Part shown: in pieces, positions 27,798 to 35,514 of the stretch
Numbering within the stretch: position 1 is the stretch's first letter
How the letters are laid out: the number at the start of each line of letters is the position of its first letter
DNA from: Pseudogulbenkiania subflava DSM 22618
Lineage (GTDB): Bacteria; Pseudomonadota; Gammaproteobacteria; Burkholderiales; Chromobacteriaceae
Direction of reading: 5' to 3'
Length of the DNA stretch: 64,000 bases
NCBI RefSeq assembly: GCF_900177275.1
Contig: NZ_FXAG01000019.1
Location: 1-64,000 of the forward strand
Notes under the pieces: generated by a model
The model's database searches: none
What the model saw: the letters and a program-made list of their open reading frames with translations, nothing else
Told to the model about the DNA's origin: nothing
Translations under genes and position numbers: made by a program

Positions 27798-28559
27798 TCA
27801 GGGCAGGCGCAGCGTTTGCGCCAGCTTCTCGCCTTCCTGGTCCCAGAACGCCGGGTCGGCCGCACGGATGCGGCGGATCGCGTTGTCCATATGGGAGGCG
27901 GCGGCCTTGCGCGCGCGCGCCGGGTCGCCGCGTTCGATGGCGGTGACGATGGCGTTGTGCTCGTCCTGCACTTCCTTGAAGAAATCCTCGCGGCGCGCTT
28001 CGTTGGCCCGCGTCACCTGGGTGGCGCCGCGCAGGTACTGCGACAGGTAATCCAACGTCGAAATCAGGAACGGGTTGCCGGCGGCCGCAGCGATGCTGCG
28101 GTGAAAGTTCACATCCTCTTCAACCCCGTCGCGGCCGCTTTGCGCCGCCTCGGCCAGCGCCGCCACGGCCGCGCGGATCGCCGCCAGATCCTGCTCGCTG
28201 CGACGCCCCGCCGCCAGGCCGGCCGCCTCGGCCTCCAGCACGCGCCGCACCTCGGCCATCTGCACCACGGCCTCCAGCGAAGCGGTATACGCCGCATCGA
28301 ACGAGAGCGGACGAATCCCGGGTTCCTGTACCAGCACCCCATAGCCTTGGCGCGAAATGACCAGGCCCAGCGACTTCAACTGGGACACCGCTTCGCGAAT
28401 CACGGTGCGACTCACCTTGAATTGATCGACCAGCTGGGCTTCGGACGGCAGCTTGTCGCCCGGCTGCAAAGCGCCCGAATGGATGCGCTCGGCCAGTGCC
28501 TCAGCCACTTGCTCGGACAAACGCGCGCCGGCGTGGACGGGTTGAAACTCAAGGGCCAC
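27798..28559 (-). CDS. GntR family transcriptional regulator (FadR subfamily)
   Basis: This 253-residue protein has an N-terminal winged HTH (GALQPGDKLPSEAQLVDQF, VSRTVIREAVSQLKSLGLV) and an all-helical FCD ligand domain with metal histidines, including VNFHRSIAAAAGNPFL, EVQDEHNAIVTAI and AAASHMDNAIRRI. The start is GTG 28559: AAAGG lies 6 nt upstream and the family core begins there, so an upstream extension of over 60 residues is rejected. It faces the tetronate operon head-on and most likely represses it, with a tetronate or derivative as inducer. A possible operator overlaps its own promoter. Confidence 0.87.
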   Translation of the reverse strand: MALEFQPVHAGARLSEQVAEALAERIHSGALQPGDKLPSEAQLVDQFKVSRTVIREAVSQLKSLGLVISRQGYGVLVQEPGIRPLSFDAAYTASLEAVVQMAEVRRVLEAEAAGLAAGRRSEQDLAAIRAAVAALAEAAQSGRDGVEEDVNFHRSIAAAAGNPFLISTLDYLSQYLRGATQVTRANEARREDFFKEVQDEHNAIVTAIERGDPARARKAAASHMDNAIRRIRAADPAFWDQEGEKLAQTLRLP

Positions 28560-28570
28560 AACATGCCTTT

Positions 28571-28595
28571 CAGTTGTATGAAGAGATGATAAGAA
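28571..28595. promoter_or_regulatory. Candidate GntR operator upstream of its own gene
   Basis: TTGTATGA at 28574-28581 followed by GATGATAAG resembles the half-sites in the ltnD leader (TTGTATGA, GATGACAAG at 20951-20973). It lies 15 bp before the GTG start, where binding would allow autoregulation. The spacing between halves is 3 bp shorter than at ltnD. Confidence 0.35.
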
Positions 28596-28819
28596 GATAG
28601 CACTGTCCGCGGTGGTGCGTGGCGCTAATTTGGCTGTTCTCCGAGGCGTGCCCGGGCTTGCCTCGGCCATGGGTGGCATGCGCCCATCCAACATCGCGGG
28701 CAGGAAGATACGGCAGAGCAAGCGTCGCCATTGAGGCCAGGCCAAGCACGCTTGTTAAAACAATCAGGAAGAGTCGGAAGAGAGCGTCATGGAGCAATAG
28801 CGCCTGTTCCGCACGAAAG

Positions 28820-28844
28820 CCGTCAGGCCCTGGTGGCCTGACGG
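28820..28844 (-). terminator. Hairpin terminator of the second MFS operon
   Basis: CCGTCAGGCC (28820-28829) and GGCCTGACGG (28835-28844) form a perfect 10-bp stem 20 bp past the stop of the MFS gene at 28864. On the reverse strand it is followed by CTTTCG, a weak U-tract. The 260 bp between this site and gntR contains no recognised gene. Confidence 0.6.
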
Positions 28845-28863
28845 GGTGATCGCTAGAGATGAC

Positions 28864-30189
28864 TTAAAAATCTTTGCGACGCAGTGCTTCCGGCAGAGCG
28901 AACAGCAAGATCAAGGCGCACACCGTGCACAGCACGCCGATCACATAGAGCGCCGGGGTAGTGCTGCCGGTCATGTCCTTGATGTAGCCGACCATCACCG
29001 GGCTGACGATCCCGCCGAGTTGGCCGAGTGTGTTGATCAGCGCGATGCCGGCGGCGGCTCCGGCCCCCACTACCAGCTTGGGCGGGAGGGCCCAGAACGC
29101 CGGAATCGAGGCGATTACGCCGGCCCCCAGTACGCCGAGAGCAAGCATCAGCAGTCCGGCCTGCTTGTCGAACACGCCGGCGGCAAAGAAGCCGGCGGCC
29201 GCCAGAGCCAACAGGATCGCAACGAACTTGCGGCGCTCGCCGCTGGCATCCGACAAGCGGCCCACCACGACCATGGCCACGGCGCCACACAAATAAGGCA
29301 CGGCAGTGAGCAGGCCGATGGTGGTCGGGTCTTGCAGACCAGCGCTCTTGATCAATTGCGGCGCCCAGAAGTTGAGCCCGTATGAGGCGATCTGGATCAG
29401 GAAGTAAATCAGCCCGAGCAGCAGGAATCCAGGGGTCTTGATGGCGCCGAGCAAGGAATGGCCACCACCGCCGATACGCTTGTGCTGCTCGGCGATCTGA
29501 TCGGCCAGATAGGTTTTCTCGTCCTCGTTCAACCAGCCGGCATCGGCGATGCGGTCCTTCAGCGCCACGAGCACCGCCAGGCCGAGCAACACACAGGGCA
29601 GCCCGCCAAGCAGGAACAGCCAGTGCCAGCCGGCAATACCCAACACACCGTTCATGTGCCCGAGCACCAGCCCGGCCGCCGGCGCCCCCACCAGGCCGGA
29701 GAAGGCCGAGGCAAGGAATAGCAGCGAAGTCACGCGACCACGGTGCCCGGCCGGGAACCACAGCGTCAGGTAATACAGCACGCCAGGGGCAAAGCCGGCC
29801 TCCATGGCGCCAATGATGAAGCGCAGCGTATAGAACTGCCAATCGGTGCGCACGAATACCATCAAGGCGGTGGCGATCCCCCACGAGATCATGATGCGCG
29901 CAATCCAGCGCCGCGCTCCCACCTTGTACAGCATCATGTTGCTCGGTACTTCAAACAGCACATAGCCGACAACGAACAGGCTGGCTCCCAGGCCGTAGGC
30001 GGTGTTACTCAATCCGAGATCGCTCTGCAGCTGGAACTTGGCAAAGCTGATGTTGATGCGGTCGAAAAAGGCGAACAGGTAACACACCATGATCAGTGGC
30101 ATGATGCGCCAAGTCACTTTGTGGATGATGGCCGAAGCCTGTTGTTCGCTCGGCACGCTGGCCGCGCTCAGAGCATTGAGTTGAGACAT
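28864..30189 (-). CDS. MFS transporter of the anion:cation symporter family
   Basis: This 441-residue, 12-helix protein has the ACS signature LFAFFDRINISFAKFQL after helix 1 and FIIGAMEAGFAPGVLYYLTL in helices 4-5. ATG 30189 has GAGGAG 6 nt upstream; longer upstream frames are rejected. It is the last gene of the LysR - CoA transferase - lyase unit, with a 98-bp gap before it. It most likely imports the carboxylic acid that the two enzymes degrade. Confidence 0.87.
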   Translation of the reverse strand: MSQLNALSAASVPSEQQASAIIHKVTWRIMPLIMVCYLFAFFDRINISFAKFQLQSDLGLSNTAYGLGASLFVVGYVLFEVPSNMMLYKVGARRWIARIMISWGIATALMVFVRTDWQFYTLRFIIGAMEAGFAPGVLYYLTLWFPAGHRGRVTSLLFLASAFSGLVGAPAAGLVLGHMNGVLGIAGWHWLFLLGGLPCVLLGLAVLVALKDRIADAGWLNEDEKTYLADQIAEQHKRIGGGGHSLLGAIKTPGFLLLGLIYFLIQIASYGLNFWAPQLIKSAGLQDPTTIGLLTAVPYLCGAVAMVVVGRLSDASGERRKFVAILLALAAAGFFAAGVFDKQAGLLMLALGVLGAGVIASIPAFWALPPKLVVGAGAAAGIALINTLGQLGGIVSPVMVGYIKDMTGSTTPALYVIGVLCTVCALILLFALPEALRRKDF

Positions 30190-30287
30190 GGTTTCTCCTC
30201 GCCAGGCCATCGTGTGGCCCGGTTCTGTGTTGTGGATGATGCGTGATTTCGGCCCAGCTCGGTGAAGCCAGACCAAGGTGCGGAGCC

Positions 30288-31232
30288 CTACAGACCTCGC
30301 ACGTATTCAGGTACCGGGTGGACATCGCAGTTACGCCCGGCCTTCATCACCTGCCCAGGCACATCGTGGCCGAGCAGTGCAGGCAAGGTGCGCGACAGTT
30401 CGATGAGCAGAGGCAGATCGATGCCGGTGGGAATGCCCATCTCGTCGCACAGGTTGACCAGGTCCTCGGTGCAAATATTGCCGGAGGCACCGGGTGCGAA
30501 CGGGCAGCCGCCCAGCCCGCCCAGCGCCGCATCGAAGCGGCGCGCTCCTGCCTCATAGGCAGCCAGCACGTTGGCGAGGCCAAGACCGCGCGTGTTGTGG
30601 AAGTGCAGAGTCAGGCTGGCAGGCGTCAGCCGATGTAGCGCACGCATGATCATGCGATCCACCTGCCTCGGATTGGCCATGCCGGTGGTATCCGCCAGCG
30701 TGATGCCATCCAGGCCCAAGTCCAGATACTGGTCGATCAGCCGCATGACGCGATCCTCCTCGATACGGCCCTCGAACGGACAGCCGAAGGCAGTCGCCAC
30801 CGTACCGTTCAGCGTGACGCCACCCACATCACGTGCCAGCGCCACGATATCCCCGAACGCCGCCAGCGAGGCCTCGCAACTCATGCGCATATTGGCGCGG
30901 TTGTGTGTCTGGCTGGCCGACATCACCAGGTTGAGTTCATCCGCCTTGGCCGCCAGCGCGCGCTCAGCCCCCTTGCGGTTGGGCACCAGCGCGACATAGA
31001 TCACGCCTGTTCTGCGCCGGATGCCGGCAAACACCTGCTCACCATCGCGCAGCGCCGGAATGGCCTTGGGCGACACGAATGAACCCGCCTCGATACGGCT
31101 GAAGCCGGCATGCGACAACTGATCAATCAGCGCGATCTTGTCTGCCGTCTCCACCCAGGTCGGCTCGATCTGCAGGCCGTCGCGCGGCGCCACTTCCTGC
31201 ACAATCAATTGCTCGGAATAGTCGATGATCAT
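30288..31232 (-). CDS. Hydroxymethylglutaryl-CoA lyase family protein
   Basis: This 314-residue protein of the HMGL/DRE-TIM metallolyase family has the N-terminal VQEVAPRDGLQIEPTWV (DRE-TIM loop, residues 11-27). It also has FVSPKAIPALRDGEQVF and GITLADTTGMANPRQVD (near 178). The HMG-CoA lyase signature GGLGGCPFAPGASGNICTED, with its active-site cysteine, is near residue 255. It cleaves a 3-hydroxyacyl-CoA such as HMG-CoA (to acetoacetate and acetyl-CoA) or a citramalyl-CoA-like substrate. Its start overlaps the CoA-transferase stop by 4 nt, so it probably acts on that enzyme's product. The exact substrate is not determined. Confidence 0.87.
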   Translation of the reverse strand: MIIDYSEQLIVQEVAPRDGLQIEPTWVETADKIALIDQLSHAGFSRIEAGSFVSPKAIPALRDGEQVFAGIRRRTGVIYVALVPNRKGAERALAAKADELNLVMSASQTHNRANMRMSCEASLAAFGDIVALARDVGGVTLNGTVATAFGCPFEGRIEEDRVMRLIDQYLDLGLDGITLADTTGMANPRQVDRMIMRALHRLTPASLTLHFHNTRGLGLANVLAAYEAGARRFDAALGGLGGCPFAPGASGNICTEDLVNLCDEMGIPTGIDLPLLIELSRTLPALLGHDVPGQVMKAGRNCDVHPVPEYVRGL

Positions 31233-32422
31233 TGCACCGCTCCTTCCGCACGCAGTCGCGCGATCTCCGCCTCGCTCAGGCCGAGCCCGGCCAGTACGGC
31301 CTGAGTGTGTTCGCCCAGCGTTGGCCCCTGCCAGCGTACCTCCCCCGGCGTATCCGACAGCTTGGGCACGATGCCGGGCATCTTCACTGCCGTGCCGTCA
31401 GGCAGCTCGGCGGGAACGATCATGCCGCGCGCCTGGTAGTGCGGGTCTGCCACAATGTCAGCTACCGAGTAGATGCGCCCGGCCGGTACCTCGGCCGCTT
31501 CCAGCGCAACCAATACCTCCTCCATGCTGTGGCGGGACGACCACGCGGCAATGGCGGCATCCAATAGCTCGCACTGAGCGGCACGGCCGTCGTTGTGCTG
31601 AAAATCCGGATGCTCGGCCAGATCGGGCCGGCCGATCACCTGCATCAGGCGCTTGAAGATCGGGTTGCTGTTGCCGGCGATCACCACAAAGCCACCATCT
31701 TCGGTGGGATAGGTATTGGAGGGGGCGATACCAGGCAGCGCGCCGCCGCTGCGCTCACGCACATGGCCCAGCAGGTCGTACTCGGGCACCAGGCTTTCCA
31801 TCAGGTTAAACACGCTCTCGACCAGCGAAACGTCCACCACCTGCCCTTCACCCTGCCCGGTCTTGACGCGCAGTAGCGACATCAGCGTGCCGATCACCGC
31901 ATGCAGCGAGGCAAGCGAGTCCCCCAGACTGATGCCGGTGCGTGCCGGCACCCCGTTCATCTCTCCGGTGGTATAACGAATGCCGCCCATCGCCTCGCCG
32001 ATGGCGCCAAAGCCGGGACGGTCACGGTAGGGGCCAGTCTGACCGTAGCCGGAGATGCGCACCATGGTCAGCTTGGGATTGAGTTCATGCAGTACGTCCC
32101 AACCCAGGCCAAGCTTTTCCAGCGCGCCGGGACGCAGGTTCTCGATCAGGACATCGGCCTCGGCGACCAGCCGCTTGATGACGGCGATGCCGTCAGGGGA
32201 CTTCAGATTGACGCAGACGGATTTCTTGTTGCGTGACTGCAGATACCACCAGAGCGAGGTACCCTGATGCAGCTTGCGCCATTTGCGAATCGGATCGCCG
32301 TCGTCGGGCGCCTCGATCTTGATCACTTCGGCGCCGAATTCCGCCAGCAGCCGGGCGGCAAACGGCGCGGCGATCAACGTGCCGATCTCGATGACACGAA
32401 TACCGTTTAACGGTCCACTCAT
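31229..32422 (-). CDS. CaiB/BaiF family (class III) CoA transferase
   Basis: This 397-residue protein has the family start PLNGIRVIEIGTLIAAPFAA and FGAEVIKIEAPDDGDPIRKW. The catalytic aspartate segment is VDVSLVESVFNLM (near residue 195, with the conserved Asp earlier in GISLGDSLASL), followed by GGFVVIAGNSNPIFKRL. It moves CoA from a donor such as succinyl-CoA to a carboxylic acid. It is coupled to the downstream lyase by an ATGA overlap. Together they suggest activation and cleavage of a branched hydroxy-dicarboxylate (3-hydroxy-3-methylglutarate or citramalate are candidates). A hairpin covers its ribosome-binding site. Confidence 0.88.
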   Translation of the reverse strand: MSGPLNGIRVIEIGTLIAAPFAARLLAEFGAEVIKIEAPDDGDPIRKWRKLHQGTSLWWYLQSRNKKSVCVNLKSPDGIAVIKRLVAEADVLIENLRPGALEKLGLGWDVLHELNPKLTMVRISGYGQTGPYRDRPGFGAIGEAMGGIRYTTGEMNGVPARTGISLGDSLASLHAVIGTLMSLLRVKTGQGEGQVVDVSLVESVFNLMESLVPEYDLLGHVRERSGGALPGIAPSNTYPTEDGGFVVIAGNSNPIFKRLMQVIGRPDLAEHPDFQHNDGRAAQCELLDAAIAAWSSRHSMEEVLVALEAAEVPAGRIYSVADIVADPHYQARGMIVPAELPDGTAVKMPGIVPKLSDTPGEVRWQGPTLGEHTQAVLAGLGLSEAEIARLRAEGAVQ

Positions 32423-32428
32423 TGTTCG

Positions 32429-32460
32429 TTTCTCCTACGTGGTGCGGTGTGTAGGAGAAA
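32429..32460 (-). promoter_or_regulatory. Hairpin covering the CoA-transferase ribosome-binding site
   Basis: TTTCTCCTAC (32429-32438) is the exact inverse of GTAGGAGAAA (32451-32460), with a 12-nt loop. In the reverse-strand mRNA the 3' arm is GUAGGAGAAA, which contains the Shine-Dalgarno GGAG 9 nt before the AUG at 32422. Folding would therefore hide the ribosome-binding site. Binding of a protein, a small RNA, or temperature could open it. Confidence 0.6.
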
Positions 32461-32532
32461 ATTAGCCTTTCCAATCCACGCAGGTCCAACCGTATTCCGC
32501 CAAGGATCGTTCGCAAACCGCGAAAGCTGGCA

Positions 32533-33456
32533 TCAAGCGGGATCGTTCCGTTCCACGGTACGCAGATGCTCCAGCAACAGCTGACTGACGGGGGGTAAGG
32601 TCTTGCTGTCACGCACCACGACCGTCAACTCGCGATCGCTCCAGTCATCCTCCAGTGGCACGGCCACCAGCCCGAGCGGCTTGCCCAAAGCGGTATACAC
32701 CTTGAGTGGCACCACCCCCACGCCCATGCCGGCTTGCACCATCCGGCACACTGCGTCAAACCCCGGCACATGGATACGCAGGCGCAATGACTTGCCGGCC
32801 TGGCGTGCGGCCAAATGAGTGCGCATATTAATGGAGCTGGCCGAATGCAGCCCGACATGATCGAAGTCCAGCGTGTCGGTGAACGCTACCCGCTCGCGTC
32901 CGGCCAAGGGGTTGTCCGGGCACATCACCATCACCAGCTTGTCGTAGCGGTAATGCGCCGTTTCCAGCTCGCGCGTGTCGCTATCGCCGGAGCAGATGCC
33001 GATATCGGCCAATCCATCCGCCACCATCTTCACCACACCACCGCTGGGTCTTTCTTCCAGCTCCAGCTTGATTTGCGGGTGCAAGGCCTGAAAGGCACGC
33101 AGATCTTCCGGCAGGAATTCGACGATGGCCGACATATTGGCCGCCATGCGCACAAAGCCGCGCACCCCCTTCGCATGCTCAGCCAACTCGATGCCGATTT
33201 TCTCGATATCGTTCAGCACGCGGCGCACGTGGTGCAGCATGGTCTCGCCGGCCGGCGTCAAACTCATCCCCTTGGCTTGGCGTACGAACAATGTCGCCCC
33301 AACGGCTTCCTCCAAATCCAGCAAACGCTTGCTGGCGGCAGAAATGGCTAAAGCTTCGCGCCGAGCTGCACGCGTGAGCGTGCCCTCCTCGTAGACGGCC
33401 ATGAAGAGTTGCAGCGTGGTCAGGTCCAAACGCCTCAAGAGATGTTTCAATGTCAT
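32533..33456 (-). CDS. LysR family transcriptional regulator of the CoA-transferase operon
   Basis: This 307-residue protein has an HTH near residues 15-50 (LQLFMAVYEEGTLTRAARRE, LAISAASKRLLDLEEAVGA) and a periplasmic-binding-like effector domain from about residue 90, including DIGICSGDSDTRELE and VCRMVQAGMGVGVVPL. Unusually for LysR regulators it reads in the same direction as its likely targets, 110 bp upstream of the CoA-transferase gene. It probably senses the acid or its CoA ester. Confidence 0.86.
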   Translation of the reverse strand: MTLKHLLRRLDLTTLQLFMAVYEEGTLTRAARREALAISAASKRLLDLEEAVGATLFVRQAKGMSLTPAGETMLHHVRRVLNDIEKIGIELAEHAKGVRGFVRMAANMSAIVEFLPEDLRAFQALHPQIKLELEERPSGGVVKMVADGLADIGICSGDSDTRELETAHYRYDKLVMVMCPDNPLAGRERVAFTDTLDFDHVGLHSASSINMRTHLAARQAGKSLRLRIHVPGFDAVCRMVQAGMGVGVVPLKVYTALGKPLGLVAVPLEDDWSDRELTVVVRDSKTLPPVSQLLLEHLRTVERNDPA

Positions 33457-33549
33457 GGCAGGCTAGCAAGGGTAGGCAAGAAAGCTATGCTATTCGTTCT
33501 GTAACAAGGGGGAATACATAATTTTAAAAACCGGCAAGAGAGGTGGTGG

Positions 33550-33819
33550 AGCGAGTCGACAGCAAGTGCACGCGGCGCAAGCGATGCCATCAATCGCATT
33601 CGTGACAATACCCGGCAAGCCATGTCGCTGGTGCAAAATATTTCGGACAGCATCGTCGAGCAAAGCTCTGCAAGTCAAACCATCGCCCAAAAAGTGAAGC
33701 AAATAGCCCAGATGGCCGAAGGAAACTCAGCTGCCGCCAGCAGCTCCGCGTCGGTTGTCCTGGATTTGCAGCGGCAATCCAAGCGCATCCTGGCTACCGT
33801 TTCGCATTACCGCGTCTAA
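33550..33819 (+). pseudogene. Methyl-accepting chemotaxis protein C-terminal relic
   Basis: The forward frame reads ASDAINRIRDNTRQAMSLVQ, SDSIVEQSSASQTIAQKVKQ and SAAASSSASVVLDLQRQSKR, the last helix bundle of an MCP signalling domain, and stops at 33819. The conserved hairpin tip and all sensory parts are absent. A short ATG-started product from 33622 is possible but would lack function. Downstream, 33957-34043 ends another unrecognised open frame (FAEPELKEWR), probably also a relic. Confidence 0.65.
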
Positions 33820-34110
33820 GATAGGCTGCCAAGCCGCCAATCTGAAGCAACTGGCCTGAGCATTTTGCAAGACACGCTCTACCCGCTCTTCACACACCAA
33901 TAGCCATCGTGCGCATGGATGGATGATGCCGATGATGGAGAAGGAGCGAATCCGAGATAGCGAGAACGGATTACCACAATGAAGAGGGCCGGCTTTGGCT
34001 AGCGGAGATGTTTGCAGAACCAGAACTTAAGGAGTGGCGTTGAACTGTACCAAAACTCGAGCAACATCAAATGGCATAACAAATGGCTCACCCGAGCGCT
34101 TTGAACAATA
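33820..34110. other. Gap between the MCP relic and tRNA-Ser; possible relic tail only
   Basis: No gene could be supported. One forward frame, about 33957-34043, gives an acidic 28-codon tail (LWLAEMFAEPELKEWR) with no start. Base composition is mixed. This is probably debris from lost genes. Confidence 0.3.
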
Positions 34111-34140
34111 AAAAAAGCCCTGAATGTGTCAGGGCTTTTT
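34111..34140. terminator. Rho-independent terminator of tRNA-Ser
   Basis: AAAAAAGCCCTGA (34111-34123) pairs with TCAGGGCTTTTT (34129-34140) over a 5-nt loop, with A- and T-runs on both sides. It lies 11 bp beyond the tRNA 3' end on the reverse strand and can act in both directions. Confidence 0.85.
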
Positions 34141-34150
34141 CAATGTATTC

Positions 34151-34241
34151 TGGCGGAGAGGGGGGGATTCGAACCCCCGTTAGGGTATTACCCTAAACAC
34201 GCTTTCCAGGCGTGCGACTTAAACCACTCATCCACCTCTCC
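34151..34241 (-). tRNA. tRNA-Ser(GGA)
   Basis: A 91-nt class II tRNA. The acceptor arm GGAGAGG (from 34241) pairs with CCTCTCC, followed by G and an encoded CCA (34153-34151). The anticodon stem-loop has GGA (complement of 34205-34207). A long variable arm (TAGGGTAATACCCTA) is typical of serine tRNA, and the T-loop is GGTTCGAATCC. It reads UCC and UCU codons. Confidence 0.95.
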
Positions 34242-34308
34242 AGAACTGATCTGATGCCGTCGTCGTTTGCGTTTCGTCGTCAGAGGCTGCGCAGTATATA
34301 AGCCCTTT

Positions 34309-35436
34309 TTACGACTGGCAAGCTTTTTTATACGCAATATGCAGCTCCAGTTCGCCAAGATATGCCGAGATGGCCCGCTTTTCCTGCTCGAGCCAGCGCC
34401 AAATAGCTGATCGAAAAGGAGAATCGGCCAGCCAGTGCGCCGAACACGTCCGCACGGGCTCGAAACCACGGGCGAGCTTGTGTTCACCCTGCGCCCCACC
34501 TTCAAACATGGCGAGCCCGTGACGGATGCAATAAGCGATGCCTTGGTAGTAGCACAGCTCGAAATGCAGGCAGGAAACCTCCTCCAACGCACCCCAATAG
34601 CGGCCGTACAGCTGGCGCCCGTCCTTCAGGCACAGGCTGGCGGCCACTGGCTCCCCATCCAGACACGCCAGGAACAGCACCAGATGTTCGGCCAACCGCT
34701 CGCCGATCACGCGGAAAAACGCCAGGTTGAGGTAGGGCGTGGAACGGTGTTCGCGGTAGGTCTGACAGTAGCAAGCGTGAAAAAACGCCCAATCGTCATC
34801 CGAAATCTCGCCCCCTTCCTTGACCGCGATCTCGACGCCCTGCTCGGCAACACGCCGCCTCTCCTGCCGGATCTTCTTGCGCTTGTCGCGGCTCAGCGCG
34901 TCGAGAAAATCGTCGAAGTCGCGATAGCCACGATTGCGCCAGTGAAACTGCACGCCATGACGCTCCAGCCAGCCGGCCTCGGCCAACAAAGCCATGTCGT
35001 CGGGCGCCGGGTACAACACGTGCGCGGACGAGAGCCCGAGCTCGCGCACCTGGTGCGGCAGCTCGGCAACCAGGGAGGCACGGGCCTCCGGCACGCCGAG
35101 AAAGCGCTGCCCGCCGACCGGGGTGAACGGTATCGCCAGCAGCAGCTTGGGATAGTAGGCCAGCCCGGCGCGCTGATAGGCTTCGGCCCAGGCCCAGTCG
35201 AATACGTATTCGCCATAAGAATGGGTTTTAAGATAGGCGGGTGCGGCGGCCATCAGCTGCTCGCCGTCACGGTACACCAGATGGTGGGGCTGCCAGCCGG
35301 TCTCCCGACTCACCGCCCCGCTCTGCTCCAGGGCGGCAAGCCAGCCATGGGCGAGAAAGGGCTGGTCGTCGGCGCACAGCGCATCCCATTGGCTGGCCGG
35401 TAGCCCGCTCAAACCATTCAGCGACGCTATCGTCAC
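34309..35436 (-). CDS. FemAB-like GNAT-fold protein (DUF482/peptidogalycan biosynthesis-recognition family)
   Basis: This 375-residue protein matches a conserved proteobacterial family with a double GNAT/FemAB-like fold. Recognisable stretches are YVFDWAWAEAYQRAGLAYYPKL (in parts), FLDALSRDKRKKIRQERR, FHACYCQTYREH, and GGAQGEHKLARGFEPVRTCS near residue 320. Members have been proposed to modify cell-wall or lipid precursors, but the role is not established. No signal peptide or membrane helix is seen. It lies alone, between tRNA-Ser on the same strand and the divergent nadE. Confidence 0.82.
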   Translation of the reverse strand: MTIASLNGLSGLPASQWDALCADDQPFLAHGWLAALEQSGAVSRETGWQPHHLVYRDGEQLMAAAPAYLKTHSYGEYVFDWAWAEAYQRAGLAYYPKLLLAIPFTPVGGQRFLGVPEARASLVAELPHQVRELGLSSAHVLYPAPDDMALLAEAGWLERHGVQFHWRNRGYRDFDDFLDALSRDKRKKIRQERRRVAEQGVEIAVKEGGEISDDDWAFFHACYCQTYREHRSTPYLNLAFFRVIGERLAEHLVLFLACLDGEPVAASLCLKDGRQLYGRYWGALEEVSCLHFELCYYQGIAYCIRHGLAMFEGGAQGEHKLARGFEPVRTCSAHWLADSPFRSAIWRWLEQEKRAISAYLGELELHIAYKKACQS

Positions 35437-35514
35437 TCCCGCTCCTTTCAGGAAATCATGCCGCTCTTCAGGTAGAATCGGCCTTATTGTTGATTAACCG
35501 ACCTAGCCACCAAG

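Noticed and set aside
28570-28797. Possible small membrane protein on the reverse strand upstream of gntR
   Set aside because: One hydrophobic stretch but only a TTG start without ribosome-binding site, and it overlaps the gntR promoter and candidate operator.
34151-34241. tRNA genes as integration sites of genomic islands
   Set aside because: No integrase gene and no repeated tRNA 3' end was seen near any of the three tRNA genes.
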